NCBI RefSeq assembly: GCF_900168195.1
Contig: NZ_FUYX01000002.1
Location: 7,501 to 71,500, forward strand
DNA length: 64,000 bases
Direction of reading: 5' to 3'
From: Allobosea thiooxidans
GTDB lineage: Bacteria; Pseudomonadota; Alphaproteobacteria; Rhizobiales; Beijerinckiaceae
The notes under the pieces are model-generated. The model saw only the letters and a list, made by a program, of their open reading frames with translations, was not told the DNA's origin and searched no databases. The position numbers were made by a program, and so were the translations under genes. The number at the start of each line of letters is the position of its first letter. The stretch's first letter is position 1. Of this stretch, positions 44,814 through 53,499 are shown piece after piece.

Positions 44814-45556
44814 ACGAACCTGTCAAATCGCCCCTCGTCGCCGTGATCGGCGCCGGCATCATGGGCACCGGCATCGCCCAGTCGCTCGCGCTCGCCGGCT
44901 GCCGCGTGCGTCTGAACGACGTCGCGCCGGAGCGCTTGCAGGCCTCCGTCAACACGATCGAGCATGGTCGCTTCGGCCTCCGTCGCGGGGTAGAGCGCGG
45001 CAAGGTGACGGCCGCAGCGGCGGATGAAGCGCTCGCGCGCATCACCACGACGGTGTCGTTGGAGGATGCCTGCGCCGGGATCGACCTCGCCATAGAGGCC
45101 GTGCCGGAAGACCTGACGCTGAAATGCGATGTCTTTCGCCGCCTCGACCAGGCCGCGCCGCCCGCCGCCATCCTGACCTCGAACGCGGCGGGGTTGCCGA
45201 TCACGGCTCTGGCCTGGGCGACCGGACGGCCCGAGCGCGTTCTGGGCTGGCATTGGGCTCAGCCCGTGGCGGTGATCCGGCTGGCGGAGCTCGTCGCGCA
45301 TCCGCGGACGGCACAGGAGGCGATCGACTATGTCAGCGAACTGGCGCGCCGCTGCGGCAAGAACCCGATCGTCGTCAAGGATCAGCCGGATAGCTGGGGC
45401 TACGTCGCCAACCGCATCAACCGTGCGGTCCGCCTCGAAGCCCGGCGCGTGGTCGAAGAGGGTGTCGCTTCGGAAGACCAGGTCGACGAAATCATGCGAG
45501 ATTGCTTCCGCTGGCCGATGGGACCATTCGAAATGCAACGGCCTGGATCGATGTGA
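44810..45556 (+). CDS. 3-hydroxyacyl-CoA dehydrogenase, C-terminally truncated
   Basis: This 248-residue protein has the Rossmann motif VIGAGIMGTGIAQSLA, EAVPEDLTLKCDVFRRLD and GWHWAQPVAVIRLAELV. It then reaches the start of the C-terminal dehydrogenase domain at FRWPMGPFEMQ, where normal proteins continue for roughly 50-60 residues. It ends abruptly in QRPGSM. The DNA after 45535 looks unrelated and non-coding. Start is GTG overlapping the SDR stop. The protein is probably the victim of a deletion at the operon end and may be inactive; a role as a shortened enzyme is less likely. Confidence 0.82.
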   Translation: MNEPVKSPLVAVIGAGIMGTGIAQSLALAGCRVRLNDVAPERLQASVNTIEHGRFGLRRGVERGKVTAAAADEALARITTTVSLEDACAGIDLAIEAVPEDLTLKCDVFRRLDQAAPPAAILTSNAAGLPITALAWATGRPERVLGWHWAQPVAVIRLAELVAHPRTAQEAIDYVSELARRCGKNPIVVKDQPDSWGYVANRINRAVRLEARRVVEEGVASEDQVDEIMRDCFRWPMGPFEMQRPGSM

Positions 45557-45734
45557 GTTCAAGTCGCGCTGGCGATGGGTCCGGACGCCGTTCTGCGCGC
45601 AATCACGCGGCGTCCTTTCCGCGACCGATAGCGACGAACGGCATGCGGATACGGCCTGGCTCGGCAACGATGACATATTCTGCTCACCGCCCGGCACCAA
45701 GACGTACTCTCCTTTCCGCCCGAGGATGACGACG

Positions 45735-45762
45735 AGCCGAGGAGCGGAATGGCCCCTCGGCT
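45735..45762. terminator. Hairpin AGCCGAGG/CCTCGGCT between converging genes
   Basis: A perfect 8-bp stem (45735-45742 with 45755-45762) with a 12-base loop lies in the 254-bp gap between the truncated dehydrogenase and the LytTR regulator stop. No T-tract follows on either strand. It may serve as a bidirectional transcription barrier. Confidence 0.45.
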
Positions 45763-45810
45763 AAGGCAAGTCTCCAGGAGGCCCGGGGACCCCGGACCAG
45801 GGCGGAACAC

Positions 45811-46593
45811 CTAGACACTGACCATACGATCACTTTCGATGCGTTGCCGCAGCCGCCTCGCCGCGATCCGGCCGATCGTGACCGGCGTGATGTCACCGCC
45901 GAGGGACAGGCTGCAACGTCCGGCCTCCTGCCACTCCACCCGCTCCAGTTGATCGAGGTTGACGATCAGCGAGCGGCTGATGCGGACGAAGGGCGGGGTC
46001 GGCAGCTGGGCTTCGAAATGCCGCAGCAGCCGGCAAACCAGATAGTCCCGTGCTCCTTTCAGGAAGACGCGGGTGAAATCTGCTTCCGCGGTCAGCAGGG
46101 CGACCGTACGGAGCGGCGCGATCACCGATTTCCCGTCGATCCGCAGATGAATGCGCTGCGCCGGGCCACCGTGCCCGGGATCGACATCCAGCTCGACATC
46201 GTCCTGTCGTTCCCGGCTTGGCACGGCGCGCGTTGCACCCTGCCCGTGCCGCCGCAGCCGCTCGATCGTGAGGGCCAGCCTTTCCGGGTCGATCGGCTTC
46301 AGGAGGAAATCGACAGCCGCGATATCGAACGCCTTCACTGCGTAGAGATCATGCGCGGTGACGAACACGATCGCCGGCGCCGACAGGAGCTGCGCGACCA
46401 GATCGAAGCCGCGACCGTCGGTCAGCTCGACATCCAGAAAGATGGCATCGGGGCGCAGCGCGGCGGCCAGCGCCTGTGCCTCGGACACAGACCCCGCCTC
46501 GGCCACGATTTCGATATCGGCATAGCTCCGCAGCAGCCGCCGCAATCCGCGCCGGGCCGGCGGTTCGTCGTCCACCAGCATCACGCGAAGCAT
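45811..46593 (-). CDS. LytTR family response regulator
   Basis: This 260-residue response regulator has a receiver domain with D8/D9, phosphoacceptor D54 in IFLDVELTDG and K99 in DFLLKPID. It is followed by a LytTR DNA-binding domain (about residues 150-255: VALLTAEADFTRVFLKGARD, FVRISRSLIVNLDQLERVEW). ATG 46593 overlaps the histidine-kinase stop by 13 bases, so the two are co-translated. It should bind direct repeats near target promoters. The nearest divergent target is the P47-like/1189-residue module at 48069-53328. Confidence 0.9.
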   Translation of the reverse strand: MLRVMLVDDEPPARRGLRRLLRSYADIEIVAEAGSVSEAQALAAALRPDAIFLDVELTDGRGFDLVAQLLSAPAIVFVTAHDLYAVKAFDIAAVDFLLKPIDPERLALTIERLRRHGQGATRAVPSRERQDDVELDVDPGHGGPAQRIHLRIDGKSVIAPLRTVALLTAEADFTRVFLKGARDYLVCRLLRHFEAQLPTPPFVRISRSLIVNLDQLERVEWQEAGRCSLSLGGDITPVTIGRIAARRLRQRIESDRMVSV

Positions 46594-47696
46594 GCATCCC
46601 CCGTCAGCAGCAGCCGCGCCACCACCATGTCGCCATCCTGGACCAGGGACAGTTCGTGACGTGACGGGTAGTGCAGTTCCAGTCGCCGCCGCGTGTTGGC
46701 CAGGCCGACCCCCGGCTGGGCACCGACGCGCGAAGCCAGCCGGCCGGGATTGACGACCTCGATCGCCACCGCGTCCTGTGCCATCCGCCGCGCTGTCACG
46801 CGGATGTCGAGCGTCTCGATGGACGAGCGCAAACCATGCTTCACCGCATTCTCCACCAATCCCTGCACGACCAGATGGGGCACGGGGATCGCCCGCGCTG
46901 CCGGCTCCATCTCCACGGAACAGCGCAAGCGGCCCTCGAAGCGCAATTCCTGAATGCGAATGAAGGCCCGAACCGCTTCGATCTCGTCGCTCAAGGGGCA
47001 CACCGGGCGGGTCTGCTGGTCGAGCGAGTAGCGAAGATAGGCGGCGATGCGGAGGGTCATCTCCAGCGCCGCTTCGGGGTTCTCCGGAATCTCGACCGCC
47101 ACCGTGTTCAGCGCGTTGAACAGGAAATGGGGGTCCAGCTGCAAACGCAGGCGCTGCAACTCGGCCCGTGTCGCGGCCGCCTGGGCCTCGCTGCGGCGCA
47201 CCCGCTCCGAGCGGGCGTCGACATCCGCCCGGATCCAGAAATAGGCCAGCGACCAGCCGAGGAAGACCGCGGTGTAGAACACTGCGGGCACGGCATCGTT
47301 GACCGCGATGTTGCCTTCGGGGATGTCGGGAAACAGGCCGTCCTTGAGCGCCTTGGAGATCGCCATCTGCAACACCCCGCCGGGGACGGCGCAGGCCAGC
47401 GCCCGGACGGCGATGGCGGCTCCGCTATGGCTGGTTCGCTCCAGGTAGAATTTGTACGCCGCGGCCGTCAGGACGAAGCCGATGGGGTCCAGCACCACGG
47501 TCAGCGTCACGGCCAGCGTGACATCGTTGAAGGCGACGAGCCGCGAGATCAGGCCGAAGAATGCGATGAAGAGCCAGGCCGCCGCATTCGCACGCCAGAA
47601 GGATACCGGGGCCGATGAGGCGCCGCCCGCCGCTCCATCCGGAGTCGCGAAGAGGGAGCGGGCAGTGGGCCTTTGATACCCGGCGGGAACGGTCAT
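46581..47696 (-). CDS. LytS/YehU-type membrane sensor histidine kinase
   Basis: This protein of about 371 residues has four membrane segments in the N-terminal 140 residues (ANAAAWLFIAFFGLISRLVA, LDPIGFVLTAAAYKFYL, VRALACAVPGGVLQMAI, VFYTAVFLGWSLAYFWI). A short coiled region leads to the His_kinase domain with H190 in QLDPHFLFNALNT and the ATPase domain with VQGLVENAVKHG and GVGLANTRRRLEL. ATG 47696 has AAGGA nine bases upstream; the earlier ATG at 47705 lies on that site. It pairs with the overlapping LytTR regulator. Confidence 0.88.
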   Translation of the reverse strand: MTVPAGYQRPTARSLFATPDGAAGGASSAPVSFWRANAAAWLFIAFFGLISRLVAFNDVTLAVTLTVVLDPIGFVLTAAAYKFYLERTSHSGAAIAVRALACAVPGGVLQMAISKALKDGLFPDIPEGNIAVNDAVPAVFYTAVFLGWSLAYFWIRADVDARSERVRRSEAQAAATRAELQRLRLQLDPHFLFNALNTVAVEIPENPEAALEMTLRIAAYLRYSLDQQTRPVCPLSDEIEAVRAFIRIQELRFEGRLRCSVEMEPAARAIPVPHLVVQGLVENAVKHGLRSSIETLDIRVTARRMAQDAVAIEVVNPGRLASRVGAQPGVGLANTRRRLELHYPSRHELSLVQDGDMVVARLLLTGDACFA

Positions 47697-48068
47697 CAAT
47701 CGCATTCCTTGCCGATCGCGGCCTGCCACGATGCGGCGACCGCCTGGCCGTGGAAATGTCGATTCATCGGCTGAATCGGCCGTTTCATCGAATTCGGCAA
47801 GCGTCGATCGGTGCAACGGCACTAGGATTTTGGCCGAGCGGTTAATGTTTCGTGCCCTCACGACGGGGCCCGACGACAGGTTTCCGCCATTGCAAGGGCC
47901 AGCGACTCCGCCGATCCGAGCGGAGGCCGCAGTGCCGGGGCGGGAGGTCCAGCATGACGGCATCGAGCCCCCCGCTGCGCAGCACGACCCATGACGCGCC
48001 GACCGACAGGCGGCCGGCCAGGCCGGATCCCGGTCCAGCCCCCGCCTTCACCCGACTGGGAGTAGGAC
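47697..48068. other. Divergent regulatory region of kinase and P47-like genes
   Basis: This 372-bp stretch without a gene separates the leftward two-component operon from the rightward P47-like gene. It contains a perfect dyad GATTCA-TCGGC-TGAATC at 47761-47777. It is the natural place for LytTR binding sites controlling the P47-like module, but no convincing direct-repeat pair could be assigned by eye. Confidence 0.45.
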
Positions 48069-49646
48069 ATGCCTGACCTGACCGGCTACGACCTCGTGCT
48101 GGCGAGCACCGAGAGCGCCCTGAACAGCAGCATCGCATACGCGAACTTCTGGAAGGTGACGATCAACTGCCAGCTCAATCCCGATGTCTCCGCCGAGCAG
48201 TCGCCGGGTCTCGTCGGCGCAAGGATCTCGGCGCCGACGCTTCGGCTCTCCGGAAGCGATCTGGCCAGCAACCAGGCTGCGGTGTCGCTGCTGTTCACCG
48301 CCGGGTCGCTTCAATATTTCGATGTCATCTACTACAGGACGGTCAGCCAGAATATCGCCGGTTGGACGATCGTCTTCGCCGCGAATATCGGGCAGGGGGC
48401 GATCCCGGACAACACCGAAATCGGCCAGCTGCCGGCAGAAGTTCAGAACGCCCTGTCAAACCAGCGGCTTTCAGTCGGGCAGCTCTTTCTCGAGCTGAGC
48501 ACGGTGGTCTGGGCGAACGTCACGATCACTGATGCCGACGGCAAGCGGGTGACCGACGCCATCATCACATCGACGCTCGAAACCGCTCTCCAGAGCTGGG
48601 CCCGAAGCATCGAGAGCGCTGCGCAGCAATGGGTTTTGAACTATGTCGTCACCAGCAGCGGCGGGCCAGGCAACGCGTCCGGCGAGGTCCTGGCCGATCT
48701 GGTCCCTACCAGCTACGACTTCTCGGTCTCGAAATACAATCCACCCGGGACATACGATGATCTGAGCACCCTGAACTACCTGATGATGACCGAAGGCAGG
48801 GGCGCGCCGACGGCCAACAGCGCGGGGATCTTCGATTTCAACTGGGTCGCAGGTCCCAACACGCAGCAGTACCAGGGCGCCGTCGCCATCAATGGCCCCC
48901 TGTTCGACGGGGCCTATGTCGAGCCATTGCTGCTGCCGGCGATCGCCGCTGCCGTCAGCGCGACCAAGCCGACGAGTGCCGGCGGGAGCACGGGCAACCC
49001 AGGCGTTCCAACCTTCACCAGGACAGGCCCGGGGCAGTGGAGCACGTCCCAGTCCGTCGACCTTTACGGCAACCAGCATGGCGGCAAGGGCCAGAAGCTG
49101 GAGGGCTTAGGCCTCCTCCAGGCGGTCTATCAGAACATCACGGAGAAGCTGGATTGCACGGTGACGCTCGATCCGGCCAGTGCCACCTATCAAGTGAAGG
49201 TCACCTATTCGGCGATCACGACGATCACCGTCGAGTTCTTCGGCTGGGATAAGACCGATTCCAGCTTCAGTGGCGATTATGTCCTTCCCTGGAGTTTCGA
49301 CGTTCGCTTGAAGGCTAGCAGCAACGGCTCCCTGGTCACCGAGAGCACCGAGGTCCAGGAGGGGGAATCGTCGAGCAAGACCTGGGGCAACAGCTTCGTC
49401 GGAGATATCTGGGCGACCATCAGCGAGGTCTTCTCGTCGTTCCTGAACACCTATCAGACGCAGTTCCAGGACAAGGCCGCGTCGGTTTCCCAGTCCGCGT
49501 TCGCGAATGTCTCCGATGAACTGGAGAGCGCGATGGGCGACATCTCGGCCGCGATCGTTTTTCCGGCAGGGAACCGCTTTGCCTACAAGGATGTCTGCTT
49601 CGATCCGCAGCAGAACCTGGTCGCCTACGTGACCTACCTCAACTGA
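48069..49646 (+). CDS. P47/OrfX-like (TULIP-fold) protein
   Basis: This 525-residue protein has no signal peptide. It resembles P47-type proteins of botulinum OrfX neurotoxin clusters. The opening MPDLTGYDLVLASTESALNS matches the family start (GWDxVxxxxxxxVN). A beta-strand block PGLVGARISAPTLRLSG follows. The middle carries PTSYDFSVSKY, then LNYLMMTEGRGAPTANSAGI and LFDGAYVEPLLLPAI. The end is FPAGNRFAYKDVCFDPQQNL. P47/OrfX2 have tubular lipid-binding (TULIP) folds and accompany toxins. The match is from remembered family patterns, not a search. ATG 48069 has a GGGAG/AGGA site. It is followed 112 bp later by a large unknown protein, probably its functional partner. Confidence 0.65.
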   Translation: MPDLTGYDLVLASTESALNSSIAYANFWKVTINCQLNPDVSAEQSPGLVGARISAPTLRLSGSDLASNQAAVSLLFTAGSLQYFDVIYYRTVSQNIAGWTIVFAANIGQGAIPDNTEIGQLPAEVQNALSNQRLSVGQLFLELSTVVWANVTITDADGKRVTDAIITSTLETALQSWARSIESAAQQWVLNYVVTSSGGPGNASGEVLADLVPTSYDFSVSKYNPPGTYDDLSTLNYLMMTEGRGAPTANSAGIFDFNWVAGPNTQQYQGAVAINGPLFDGAYVEPLLLPAIAAAVSATKPTSAGGSTGNPGVPTFTRTGPGQWSTSQSVDLYGNQHGGKGQKLEGLGLLQAVYQNITEKLDCTVTLDPASATYQVKVTYSAITTITVEFFGWDKTDSSFSGDYVLPWSFDVRLKASSNGSLVTESTEVQEGESSSKTWGNSFVGDIWATISEVFSSFLNTYQTQFQDKAASVSQSAFANVSDELESAMGDISAAIVFPAGNRFAYKDVCFDPQQNLVAYVTYLN

Positions 49647-49758
49647 CCGACGGGCTTTGGCCCTCCGCACGGCGTCGAAGCGCAATCGCGTATCGCAGCC
49701 TCCCGGCGCCGGCCTGCCGCTACGCGGCTCGACCACAGAGATTCGGGGAGTTCAACAG

Positions 49759-52700
49759 ATGAGCAAGCCCATGCCCGTCGGCGCGATCATGTCCAAGACA
49801 GACGCCGACATCATGCCGAACTATCGTGCAAGCCGCACGGTGTCGGTCACCCATCCGATCAGCGCCGTTCACGATCGGAACGGAGACCCGGCGATCTTCT
49901 CGATCGGCACCGACCATCAGCTCTGGGTGTGTTTCCGCGATCCTGCCCAACCGACCGGCTGGCGACAGGTATCTCTCGGCGAGGGGCTGCCTTCCGACGC
50001 GAGGGTGACCGCCTTCGACACGACGCAGGTCTCGGCCGGCGACTATGCCGTCGCCCTGGCGCTCGCGCCGTCCGGCGACCAGAGCAGCAGCGTCGTGTAC
50101 GTTTCCTGCTGGTCGGGCAACGATTTCTGCGGCACCGACTGGTCGGCCTTCGCGGGCAGCTGGACCCGGCGCGATCCCGAGATACCGCTGGATGCGGTAG
50201 CGCCCGGAAACGGATCCAGGCCGGTACTGGGCGCGGTCGCGAAGGCCATCCTGATGGGCAATCAGGGAAGCGCGGACAAGCCCGCCGCGATCATCGTGGT
50301 CGTTCAGGAGGGTGGCGACGCCAACCATTACTTCGTCAATGGCGACACGGCCTCGACGCTCTGGTCATGGGCCGTGTACCCGCTGGCTGAGAATCCCGAC
50401 CGCATCCTCGCCGTCGCGTTCGGCCATGTTTCGGACGGGACGGGCGTCTTCGGCACCTATGTGCTGTATGAGATCGCCGGCGCGAAGAAACTCCATTTCG
50501 TCGGCGCCGTTGCCCCCGTGGCGGATCAGCGGCCCTATAACCTGCAACTGGACGTGGACCCGGCCGCCCAGTGCCTTGCCGCGCTGGCCGACCCGGTCGC
50601 GCCGCATTACAGCAATCTCTATGTCGGCGGAGCCGTCGGGGTCGACTTCTACCCCCATCAGACGCAAGCCCTGGCCAAGGCAGCGGGCGGTGGCACCGGG
50701 GTGCGCATCATCGAGCCGGACCCAGCCAATCCGATCGGCGAGATCGCGGTCGCGCAGGATTCGAACAATATCTCGATCTGGATGCTCGCCCCTTCGAAGC
50801 AGACCCTCTGGTATTCCACCGGCCCGCAACCGAGAGGGAAGGAACCGGGCGAATGGAGCGCCCCGATCGTCTTGCTGCAGCATGTCGCGCATATCAGCGC
50901 GCTGCGCCAGCCGGAGCGGCAAGCGAACCAGCTCCTCTGCGCGCTCTCGGACAACCAGCTCAGCTATCAATGGCAGGACCCGGCGACCACCCTCTGGCAC
51001 AACGTCGAAATCCCGCTTCAGGACGCGGGGGCAGCCCAGGAATTCCCGTCCTATACCTCGACCATCCATTTCGAGGACGAAGCCCAGAACGTGATGGTCG
51101 GCATGCAGGTCGCGGTGACCTCGTCGCAATGGACCTACGCCACGATCAATGGCTATGTCCGGGAGCTGTCTCCGGACGCGCCGGTCGAGGTCCGGACCGA
51201 TGCGTCCGGCAACCTCACGATCATCGCGCCGACGCTGACCCTCGGCACGCCGGTCTACCATGTCCAGCCCCGGCCCCAGCCCGGATCTGGCCCCGGCAAC
51301 CTCAACCCTGCAGCCAAGGCGATCCGGAGATTGTCGCAAATCCGGACGGGCGATGATCTGCGCGCCCAGTTTCCCGAGCTCAGCAAGAAGCAGGCCGAGT
51401 TCGGCGCGCAGACGATCTCGACATTGACCGCCTATATCGCGGGACTTCCGGCCGACGGCAGCAATGCCGATGGCAGCCAGCCGGCCAGCTCGCTCCCGGA
51501 CCAGATCTGGGGTGGCGACCTGAGCAGTGGCGCGCTGCAGATTCCGACGAGCAATCCTGAAGCGCTGCTGATATCCACTCCGCCATCAGTCGGCAGAGCG
51601 ATGCGCAAGACCGAGTTCAGCGTCATCGACACTGTCGAGGATATCGCCGGCGACATTCTGCAAGCGCTCGAATCCGGTTTCGAGGCGATCGGCGAGTTCG
51701 TGTTCTCGGTGGCGAAAGGCGTATTGCGCTTTGCGGTCAAGATCGCCGGTCGGTGGTTCCATTTCGTCGTCAAGTCGATTTCCGCCGCCCTGAAGCTGAT
51801 CAACTGGGCTCTTCACGTCCTGGCGATCGGCCTGAAGAAGCTCATTCAATGGCTCGGCTTCATCTTCGACTGGGACGACATCGTCGAGACGCACAAGGTG
51901 TTCACGAACATCGCGCGGCAGACGATGAAGAAGCTGGAGGGCGAACTGCCGGCGCTGCAGAGGCGGATGGATGCGGCATTCGAGCGGCTCTTGCGCTCGG
52001 TCGATTCAATCGGCGATCACCCGGTACTTCCGCCCGAATATGCATCCCTCTCGATCAATCAGGTGGTGACACAAACGACAGCCGAGAGCGCCAACGCGCA
52101 AGGCGTCAACGCTGCGCTCTACAGCACCGGCGGAAGTTTCGCCTGCTACCAGCTCCTGCATGGCGGCATCCTGAACGGCCCGGCGCCGGGTTACGGGACC
52201 GGCCCGGAGGCTATCAAGGCCTTCGTGGAGGACACGCTCATCCCGACCATGAAAGCGATCGGCGACGAAATCGCGGCGGTCGCTCGGACTCTGATCCATG
52301 ACTACGAGGCAGGGACGCTGACATTCGGCGAGATCGTCAAGCTGTTGAGCAAGACCCTCGTCGAAACGGTGGTCGAAGCGCTCAAGACGATCGCCGACGG
52401 GCTGTTCGCGATTGCGGAAACCCTCCTCGCCTTGCTCGACGACATCCTGTTCGGCGAAATCCACATCCCGCTGCTGACCCCGCTCTACGAACTCGTCGCG
52501 GGTGGCAGCAAGATGAGTCTCGTCGACGGCCTCAGCCTGCTGGCTGCGATCCCCACCACGGTCTTCTACAAGGTCGTCGCCGGGGAAGCGCCGTTCCCGG
52601 ACGGAAGCTTCGGCCTCGCCAGCGCGAACTCCTTCGACGAGATCATCGCGATTCTCGCAGGCGCCGCGCCGAAGGCCCGTTCGATGGCGATGGCATCCAG

Positions 52701-53328
52701 CCAGGCGAAGGAGGACAGCAGCGAGGCGGCGAAAACCTACTCGCAGGTCGGCGGCGCCCTCTCGGTCCTGGCCGGGTTCGCGAACGCTTTCGTCACGATG
52801 TTCGTAGCCGTCAACGAAGGACAACTGAAATTCGCCGACACGATATCGATGGCGGCCCAGGCGCTGTACATGGCCAGCACGCTTCCATTCGATCAGCCGG
52901 ACGAGCTCCAGCAGAAGCTGGCGGATGGCGTCTATATCGGCAACTTCATCGACATGTTGCTGCAAGGCGCGCTCTTCTTCGTTCCGCGCGCAGGCCAGCC
53001 CGTGGGGCTGATCGTCAAAGGAGGCTATGAGAGTCTGATGGCGATCGGCGACCTCTGCGCGTATTCGGCCGCCTTTGCCGACAAGGTCAAGCGGGCCAAG
53101 GAAGACGATCGCGGCACCGAACTGGAGACCATCGCCTATGTGCAAAACGTTCTGTACGTGGTCGCACTGCTGGCGGGCGCCGCCGGGACGTTGGCCGGAG
53201 ACGAGAATGCCGAGGTCGAGCTCCCGCTATTCGCGATTTCGGGAGGGCTGCAGTTCTTCGTCGCCATTTTCGGGCTGACCCGCGTGATACTCACGTTTGA
53301 GCATGATGTTCGCTACGACGTTATTTGA
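49759..53328 (+). CDS. Large unknown protein: propeller-like N-half, helical hydrophobic C-half
   Basis: I do not recognise this 1189-residue protein. It has no signal peptide. Residues about 20-500 are beta-rich, with repeated Trp-ending blades such as DHQLWVCFRDP, SNNISIWMLAP and DNQLSYQWQDP, suggesting a propeller. A Pro/Gly linker (about 503-518, PRPQPGSGPGNLN) follows. The C-terminal half is helical, with an amphipathic stretch near residues 650-710 (ending IQWLGFIFDWDD) and hydrophobic segments near 1000-1020, 1130-1145 and 1160-1180. ATG 49759 follows GGGGAG by eight bases. With the P47-like gene upstream it could be a lectin-like targeting head on a membrane-active domain; this is inference. 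Confidence 0.8.
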   Translation: MSKPMPVGAIMSKTDADIMPNYRASRTVSVTHPISAVHDRNGDPAIFSIGTDHQLWVCFRDPAQPTGWRQVSLGEGLPSDARVTAFDTTQVSAGDYAVALALAPSGDQSSSVVYVSCWSGNDFCGTDWSAFAGSWTRRDPEIPLDAVAPGNGSRPVLGAVAKAILMGNQGSADKPAAIIVVVQEGGDANHYFVNGDTASTLWSWAVYPLAENPDRILAVAFGHVSDGTGVFGTYVLYEIAGAKKLHFVGAVAPVADQRPYNLQLDVDPAAQCLAALADPVAPHYSNLYVGGAVGVDFYPHQTQALAKAAGGGTGVRIIEPDPANPIGEIAVAQDSNNISIWMLAPSKQTLWYSTGPQPRGKEPGEWSAPIVLLQHVAHISALRQPERQANQLLCALSDNQLSYQWQDPATTLWHNVEIPLQDAGAAQEFPSYTSTIHFEDEAQNVMVGMQVAVTSSQWTYATINGYVRELSPDAPVEVRTDASGNLTIIAPTLTLGTPVYHVQPRPQPGSGPGNLNPAAKAIRRLSQIRTGDDLRAQFPELSKKQAEFGAQTISTLTAYIAGLPADGSNADGSQPASSLPDQIWGGDLSSGALQIPTSNPEALLISTPPSVGRAMRKTEFSVIDTVEDIAGDILQALESGFEAIGEFVFSVAKGVLRFAVKIAGRWFHFVVKSISAALKLINWALHVLAIGLKKLIQWLGFIFDWDDIVETHKVFTNIARQTMKKLEGELPALQRRMDAAFERLLRSVDSIGDHPVLPPEYASLSINQVVTQTTAESANAQGVNAALYSTGGSFACYQLLHGGILNGPAPGYGTGPEAIKAFVEDTLIPTMKAIGDEIAAVARTLIHDYEAGTLTFGEIVKLLSKTLVETVVEALKTIADGLFAIAETLLALLDDILFGEIHIPLLTPLYELVAGGSKMSLVDGLSLLAAIPTTVFYKVVAGEAPFPDGSFGLASANSFDEIIAILAGAAPKARSMAMASSQAKEDSSEAAKTYSQVGGALSVLAGFANAFVTMFVAVNEGQLKFADTISMAAQALYMASTLPFDQPDELQQKLADGVYIGNFIDMLLQGALFFVPRAGQPVGLIVKGGYESLMAIGDLCAYSAAFADKVKRAKEDDRGTELETIAYVQNVLYVVALLAGAAGTLAGDENAEVELPLFAISGGLQFFVAIFGLTRVILTFEHDVRYDVI

Positions 53329-53351
53329 GAGCGAGCTCCCGACCGCCGTAT

Positions 53352-53378
53352 GCGACGGCGGGCTTCGTCTGCCGTCGC
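53352..53378. terminator. GCGACGGC/GCCGTCGC hairpin between converging genes
   Basis: A perfect 8-bp GC stem (53352-53359 with 53371-53378) with an 11-base loop begins 23 bp after the stop of the 1189-residue protein, before the converging LysR gene. No T-run follows. A bidirectional terminator is the likely role. Confidence 0.5.
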
Positions 53379-53499
53379 GAGAGTAACCAGCACTTGGCGT
53401 CCTGACTGCATAGGCGCATCTACGGCAAGTGCCGAATGTCTGCTCTTGGGCCGTGGCTCAATGTCTGCTTGTGGCGCTTCGCGGTATCTTTTGCGGTCT

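Noticed and set aside
48069..53328. Calling the P47-like pair a botulinum-type neurotoxin cluster
   Set aside because: There is no zinc protease (HExxH light chain), no NTNH and no OrfX1-3 gene nearby. Only P47-like resemblance can be supported.
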